From: Chitinophagaceae bacterium
GTDB lineage: Bacteria; Bacteroidota; Bacteroidia; Chitinophagales; Chitinophagaceae
DNA length: 9,874 nucleotides
Assembly (NCBI GenBank): GCA_025455665.1
Contig: JALOMC010000146.1
Coordinates: forward strand, 1-9,874
Reading direction: 5' to 3'
A program made the position numbers and the translations under genes. Under the pieces are notes generated by a model that did no database searches, had not been told where the DNA came from, and saw only the letters and a list, made by a program, of their open reading frames with translations. Positions 5,851 to 9,874 of this stretch are shown piece by piece. Within the stretch, counting starts at the first letter, position 1. Every line of letters begins with the position of its first letter.

Positions 5851-8007
5851 ATGGACCAATACTCGCTTTCGACACTCGAACGCTTCAGGAATGAGGTAGG
5901 TATTAAGTTTCAGCTGTTCAATAGTCTGTTTACCAGCCTTCCTTTTCACCGTATCGAAAAAACCGGCATCCTGCTGAGCCTGCTGCTGCACAATTGTGAA
6001 GAAGGCTACGAAAAGGGGTTGAGCCCGGTGGAGATCCTCACCGATTTTTTTGCCAAAAACACCCAATACAAAACCGAAGAGGACCGCATTGATTTGCTAT
6101 TTCGGTTTGTACAGTATGCCGAGCGGCAGGTGGTACTGTTTGATGCGCTGGAAGATGCAGCCTTCAGAGACCTGCACGACTTTAATGGCGCCGGCACCAT
6201 GAAGCAGCTGCAAACCAAAGTAGAGCAGGAGGGCCAGCAGGTAGTACTGCAGGAATTGCTGAAGCACTTTGGCATCCGCCTGGTGCTCACGGCGCATCCC
6301 ACCCAGTTTTATCCGGGCGAAGTATTGGGCATCATCAATGACCTGAGCAAGGCACTGCAGGACGACAACAATGCGCAGGTAAATATGTACCTGCAACAGT
6401 TGGGCAAAACGCCCTTTCTGAAAAAGGAGAAGCCCACGCCGTACGACGAGGCTATCAGTCTGGTATGGTACCTCGAAAATGTTTTTTACCAGGCGGCGGG
6501 CCGCATCCTGTTTTTTATGAAGCGCCAACTGGGTTATGCGCTGGATAAGGATAATCCCGTGATCCGGCTGGGCTTTTGGCCCGGCGGCGACCGCGATGGC
6601 AACCCTTTTGTAACGGCCGATACTACGCTGCAAGTGGCAGGCGAGCTGCGCACCAGTATACTGAAGTGCTACTATCTGGATGTACGAAAGCTGAAGCGCC
6701 GCCTCACTTTCAAGGGAGTGACACAGCCACTTGCCGATTTGGAAAAGCAATTGTACAAATCAGTGTTTCTGTCGCCGGGCACCTGTAGCCTTACGCAGGC
6801 CGATATACTGGCGGTGCTGCAAGGCATACGCCAAAAGCTGAAGGTGGAGCACAATGGATTGTTCATACACCTGGTAGAAAACCTGATTAACAAGGTGGAA
6901 GTGTTTGGAATGCACTTTGCCAGTATAGATGTGCGGCAGGACTCGGGTATTCATACCCAGGCGGTAAAGGTCCTGATGCCAGCCGGCTATGCCCAGCTGC
7001 CCGAAGACGACAAGCTGGCACTGCTGGCACAGCCACCTGCCGCCGACCTGCAACTGCTCACCGATCCGGTGTTGCAGGATTGTGTAGGATCGATGCAGGC
7101 CATGCAGCGCATACAGCAGCTGAACGGCGAAGCCGGCTGCCATCGCTACATTATCAGCCATTGCGAATCGGCGCTGAACGTGATGGAGGTATTTGGCCTG
7201 TTGCAAATAGCTGGTTGGCAGCCGGCAGATATGTCGGTCGATATTGTGCCTTTATTCGAAACCATCGACGATTTGCGGCATGCGGCTGCCATTATGGAGC
7301 AGCTGTATGCGCACCCGGCGTACCGGCAGCACCTGGCACAGCGGGGCCAGCAGCAAACCATTATGCTCGGCTTTAGCGATGGCACTAAAGATGGCGGCTA
7401 CCTGATGGCAAACTGGTGTATTTACAAAGCCAAAGAAGAACTGACGTTGCTGTCAAGAAAATATGATGTGGAAGTATTGTTTTTTGATGGCCGTGGAGGC
7501 CCGCCCAGCCGGGGTGGTGGCAAAACGCACAAGTTTTACGCCAGCATGGGCCAAAATATTTCGAACCGCGAAATACAACTGACCATACAGGGCCAAACCG
7601 TTAGCTCCAATTTTGGTACTATTGATGCAGCTCAGTTCAATATGGAACAGCTCATCAATGCAGGCCTGAGCAACACGCTTTTTGCCAGCAAGCTGAGTAC
7701 GCTGGAGAAAGAAGAAGAAGCACTGCTGGCCGAACTGGCCCAACTGGGCTACGATGCGTACATGCAGCTGCGCAATCACCCCAATTTTTTGGACTACCTC
7801 AGCAGCGCCAGCCCGCTGCGCTTTTATGCCGATACCAATATTGGCAGCAGGCCGGCCAAGCGGGGCAAAACTGCCCGGCTGTCGCTCAACGATTTGAGGG
7901 CCATTCCCTTTGTAGGTGCATGGAGCCAGATAAAGCAAAATGTGACCGGCTACTACGGGGTGGGTACTGCGAGGCTTTGGAGCAAGCAGGGCGCTGGGCC
8001 GAGGTAG
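5851..8007 (+). CDS. ppc: Phosphoenolpyruvate carboxylase, N-terminal 5/6 (frame broken near 7971)
   Basis: PEP carboxylase adds bicarbonate to phosphoenolpyruvate to form oxaloacetate, refilling the TCA cycle. ATG 5851 (MDQYSLSTLERFRNEVG) is preferred over TTG 5821. Counting from it: catalytic histidine H149 in LVLTAHPTQFYPGEV, GFWPGGDRDGNPF (241-253), RQDSGIH, LGFSDGTKDGGYLMANW (506-522), and FFDGRGGPPSRGGGKTH (544-560). In the last loop, E. coli has a histidine before GRGG; here it is aspartate (D546), which I recall as usual in Bacteroidota homologues. The family signature continues to LRAIPFVGAWSQIKQNV and GYYGVGTA, then the frame runs into unrelated RLWSKQGAGPR and stops at 8007, well short of the usual 850-900 residues. 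The rest of the protein is in another frame (see the 3' fragment). Restoring one base near 7971 gives about 851 residues from 5851 to 8405. The truncated product alone would lack the C-terminal catalytic and effector segment and is unlikely to be active. Confidence 0.9.
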   Translation: MDQYSLSTLERFRNEVGIKFQLFNSLFTSLPFHRIEKTGILLSLLLHNCEEGYEKGLSPVEILTDFFAKNTQYKTEEDRIDLLFRFVQYAERQVVLFDALEDAAFRDLHDFNGAGTMKQLQTKVEQEGQQVVLQELLKHFGIRLVLTAHPTQFYPGEVLGIINDLSKALQDDNNAQVNMYLQQLGKTPFLKKEKPTPYDEAISLVWYLENVFYQAAGRILFFMKRQLGYALDKDNPVIRLGFWPGGDRDGNPFVTADTTLQVAGELRTSILKCYYLDVRKLKRRLTFKGVTQPLADLEKQLYKSVFLSPGTCSLTQADILAVLQGIRQKLKVEHNGLFIHLVENLINKVEVFGMHFASIDVRQDSGIHTQAVKVLMPAGYAQLPEDDKLALLAQPPAADLQLLTDPVLQDCVGSMQAMQRIQQLNGEAGCHRYIISHCESALNVMEVFGLLQIAGWQPADMSVDIVPLFETIDDLRHAAAIMEQLYAHPAYRQHLAQRGQQQTIMLGFSDGTKDGGYLMANWCIYKAKEELTLLSRKYDVEVLFFDGRGGPPSRGGGKTHKFYASMGQNISNREIQLTIQGQTVSSNFGTIDAAQFNMEQLINAGLSNTLFASKLSTLEKEEEALLAELAQLGYDAYMQLRNHPNFLDYLSSASPLRFYADTNIGSRPAKRGKTARLSLNDLRAIPFVGAWSQIKQNVTGYYGVGTARLWSKQGAGPR

Positions 8008-8405
8008 AAAGCTTGTACCGCCATTCGTTGTTTTTCAAAACCCTGATCGATAACTGCGAAATGGCCATGAAAAAGTGCTTTTTTCCGCTGACAGCCTATT
8101 TGGGCCAGCATGCGGTGTATGGCAAAGTGTGGCACCAGATACACGATGAGTACCAGCTGACGCGGCGCATGGTGCTGCGGCTGAGCGGCCACAAGGCCCT
8201 GATGGGCGACTACCCCATAGAGCAGATGAGTGTGCAAATGCGGGAGCGGATTGTACTGCCCCTTACCACCATTCAGCAGTATGGGCTGGCCCGGCTACGC
8301 CAAATGGAGGAGCAGGTTCTGGACTCGCCCCTGCGGGGCAAATATGAAAAACTGGTGATGCGTTGTTCGTTCGGTATCATTAATGCCGGTCGAAATAGCG
8401 CCTAG
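7971..8405 (+). pseudogene. ppc: Phosphoenolpyruvate carboxylase, C-terminal fragment in shifted frame
   Basis: This open stretch, one frame back from the main ppc frame, carries the missing C-terminal part of the enzyme. From codon GAG 7971 it reads EALEQAGRWAEVESLYRHSLFFKTLIDN (given here in pieces: EALEQAGRWAEVESL, YRHSLFFKTLIDN), then ALMGDYPIEQMSVQMRERI, and ends KLVMRCSFGIINAGRNSA. PEP carboxylases end in a similar NTG-like tail in which the final asparagine takes part in the aspartate inhibitor site, and this one ends RNSA. The frame is open with no stop for 145 codons and all of it looks conserved, so the break must be recent or an error in the sequence. An ATG in this frame at 7920 exists, but the sequence from there to 7970 is not PEP carboxylase-like, so it is not a real start. 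Confidence 0.8.
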
Positions 8406-8619
8406 CGGTCGGCCGCTGCCCATTTGGCCGGAAGTGGCGGTTCCGGGCTTTCATTTTGTTTGGAAAACGGCTTATTATTGCTGTTGAAACGCACATCTAC
8501 TTAAACCCTTGGAGCGACTATTGGCACCTTGTGCTAAAGTGTGCCCTGCCGGGTGCCAGTGGTGAGCGGCCTCCCAAGCTCAACTTCACTATTCCTTCAC
8601 CACAGTTAATCAACATGTC
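8406..8619. other. Intergenic region between ppc and the delta-60-repeat gene
   Basis: A 214-bp gap. Near its left end there is a weak 5-bp stem, CGGCC (8410-8414) with GGCCG (8426-8430), too short to call a terminator. TATTATTG (8473-8480) is one mismatch from the Bacteroidota -7 box, but the nearest upstream TTTG is only 14 bases away, so no promoter is called. The hairpin at 8522-8558 is listed separately. Confidence 0.4.
8522..8558 (+). promoter_or_regulatory. Leader hairpin with alternative pairings upstream of the delta-60-repeat gene
   Basis: TGGCACC (8522-8528) pairs perfectly with GGTGCCA (8552-8558). The same left arm can instead pair with GTGC (8531-8534) or GTGCC (8541-8545), so at least three mutually exclusive stems are possible. 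The element ends about 60 bp before ATG 8620. Mutually exclusive stems in a leader suggest an attenuator or riboswitch-like switch, but no T-run follows and no known riboswitch motif was recognised. Confidence 0.25.
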
Positions 8620-9874
8620 ATGAAAAGACTTTACTCACTCAAACTCTGCTGTGCCTTTTTGTTGCTGCTCCCTTCCTTGTTGCGTGCACAAGGTGGCGTT
8701 TTGGATGGAACTACGTTCGGTGCCGGATTTGCCACGGGTTTCGTATCCGAGGTAGTCCTGGACGAGAATCAGAAAATCCTTGCAGGCGGTTCTTTTGCCA
8801 ATTTCGCAGGTACTGCACGGGGCAATATGACACGCATAAATGTTGACGGCACCAATGATGCCGCCTTCAACACGGGCGGAGCCGGCTTTAATTTGCCTAT
8901 ATTAAGTGTGTTGACACGGGCCTCGGACAACCGCATTTGGGCAGGTGGCCAATTTACAACCTACAATGGCGCAACAGTGCCGGCTGGTATCATACTGCTG
9001 AATAGTGATGGGTCGAGAAACACGACCATTTTTACACCATCTACTGGTACCAACCTGCAAGTCAACAGCATCGGTGCAGTACCATCGTCTAGCGACATTA
9101 TCATCGCCGGCAATTTCACTTCTTATAACGGTACCAGCAGCATCGGCCGGATTGCTCGCATCAGTGAGGCAGGGGTGCTGAACACTACTTTCAATACCAA
9201 TATCGGAACTGGCGCCAATGGCTCGATTCTCCGTATTTTGGTAACCTCAGCAGGAAACATTTTTTTGGTGGGAAACTTTACGCAGTTCAATGGCACTACG
9301 GTAAACGGTATTGCAAAACTAGACATCAATGGCAACCTGGATGCCGCCTTTGCTGCGCAAACCGGCTCTGCTGCCGGCGGCACACCCACGGTGCGTGCCA
9401 TTGTAGAACAGTCGGGTGGTAGTCTTATTGTTGGTGGCGATTTTACCAACTGGAACGGAACGGCCGGCGTCAACCGCCTGGTGCGCCTAAACGCTGACGG
9501 AAGTCGGAACGGCGCTTTTACGGCCGCGACGAATGCACCGGTGGTATCGCTGCGGTTGGTGCCGGGTAGCGATGCATTTATTGCGGGCGGTACTTTTACT
9601 TCGGCAGGCACCACGGTGGCTTTGCTGGTTACTCGCCAGAGCATTGCAGCCTTTTCGGCCAATGGTGTATTAGATGCCAACTTTTTACCAAACAATGGTT
9701 TCACCCCTTCTTCATTTGTGAATCAACTGGCTTTCCAGAGTGATGGCAAGTTGGTGGTGGGCGGTAGCTTTACTGCTTACAACGGTATCACCCGCAACCG
9801 CATTGCTCGCCTTTGCGGCGATCTTTCGGTAGCTGCTACTGCTCAAACGGCCACCATCACTTCTGTATCGGCCA
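8620..9874 (+). CDS. Secreted delta-60-repeat protein (seven-bladed propeller, partial)
   Basis: The frame is open from ATG 8620 to the right edge (418 codons seen, no stop), so the 3' end is missing. An ATG at 8615 is followed at once by TGA and cannot be the start. The N-terminus is a signal peptide: MKRLYSLKLCCAFLLLLPSLLRAQG, with likely cleavage after RAQ (about residue 24; shown as KRLYSL then a hydrophobic core then RAQ). Then come seven degenerate repeats of 51-58 residues, each with a xGGxF or xGNxF core: 56-59, 109-112, 163-166, 217-220, 272-275, 323-326 and 381-384, each followed by a YNGT/FNGT-like turn and an R-L-N-x-D-G line. This is the delta-60 repeat (DUF5122) pattern, and seven copies fit a single closed beta-propeller. 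After the last repeat (from about residue 403, LSVAATAQTATITSVSA) a new beta-rich region begins, perhaps Ig-like. Large Bacteroidota proteins of this type often end in a type IX secretion tail, which would be outside the window. Ligand unknown. Confidence 0.85.
   Translation, partial: MKRLYSLKLCCAFLLLLPSLLRAQGGVLDGTTFGAGFATGFVSEVVLDENQKILAGGSFANFAGTARGNMTRINVDGTNDAAFNTGGAGFNLPILSVLTRASDNRIWAGGQFTTYNGATVPAGIILLNSDGSRNTTIFTPSTGTNLQVNSIGAVPSSSDIIIAGNFTSYNGTSSIGRIARISEAGVLNTTFNTNIGTGANGSILRILVTSAGNIFLVGNFTQFNGTTVNGIAKLDINGNLDAAFAAQTGSAAGGTPTVRAIVEQSGGSLIVGGDFTNWNGTAGVNRLVRLNADGSRNGAFTAATNAPVVSLRLVPGSDAFIAGGTFTSAGTTVALLVTRQSIAAFSANGVLDANFLPNNGFTPSSFVNQLAFQSDGKLVVGGSFTAYNGITRNRIARLCGDLSVAATAQTATITSVSA

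Noticed and set aside
7957..7972. Programmed -1 ribosomal frameshift in ppc
   Set aside because: No X XXY YYZ slippery heptamer or strong downstream structure was seen at the switch, and frameshifting is not known to me for this family; mutation or sequence error fits better.
8410..8430. Possible terminator after ppc
   Set aside because: Only a 5-bp stem with an 11-base loop and no T-run.
9123..9704. 193-codon minus-strand open frame opposite the delta-60-repeat gene
   Set aside because: It mirrors the repeats of the real gene on the + strand, which has a signal peptide and seven regular repeats; the antisense protein is low-complexity proline/valine-rich.
1..9874. CRISPR arrays, tRNA, rRNA, transposase or phage genes
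   Set aside because: Looked for regular spaced repeats, clover-leaf patterns and mobile-element motifs by eye on both strands; none found. A tool-based scan was not possible.

Overview
The window looks like chromosomal housekeeping sequence from a member of the Bacteroidota, most likely the Chitinophagaceae/Chitinophagales. The main reasons are the protein types: an elongated GroES-like protein, an OmpR-family regulator of the RprY kind, a bifunctional Rel with an aromatic/acidic Bacteroidota-style N-terminus, a phosphoenolpyruvate carboxylase with the FFDGRGGPP variant loop, and a secreted delta-60-repeat protein. Starts lack Shine-Dalgarno sequences, and several upstream regions carry near matches to the Bacteroidota promoter (-33 TTG, -7 TAnnTTTG). 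The family placement is inference from recall, not from a search.

Layout, left to right. Bases 1-165 are the 3' end of ruvB on the + strand. An AT-rich gap of 250 bp follows, then a small secreted or membrane DUF4190-type protein (416-874, +). A strong hairpin with a GAAA tetraloop (899-931) separates it from a convergent, broken DUF1801 gene (950-1268, -). A short region of small repeats comes next (about 1308-1380), then a 94-residue two-helix membrane protein (1478-1762, -). A clear intrinsic terminator (1853-1885) follows a response regulator (1975-2679, -). The regulator is divergent from a GroES-like gene (2857-3228, +). A GC-rich, highly self-complementary stretch (3304-3417) lies before relA/spoT (3502-5760, +, TTG start). 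The ppc gene follows (5851-8405, +) and is split by a single-base frameshift near 7971. The window ends inside a secreted seven-repeat beta-propeller protein (8620 to the edge, +).

The genes do not form one pathway. They are mostly single transcription units: DNA repair (ruvB), stress alarmone (rel), protein folding (GroES-like), anaplerotic carbon fixation (ppc), signalling (response regulator) and surface or secreted proteins at the ends. I found no CRISPR array, tRNA, rRNA, transposase or phage gene, and no convincing new multi-gene system. The items most worth a second look are the ppc frameshift, the self-complementary element at 3304-3417, the internally deleted DUF1801 gene, and the regulatory hairpins between genes.
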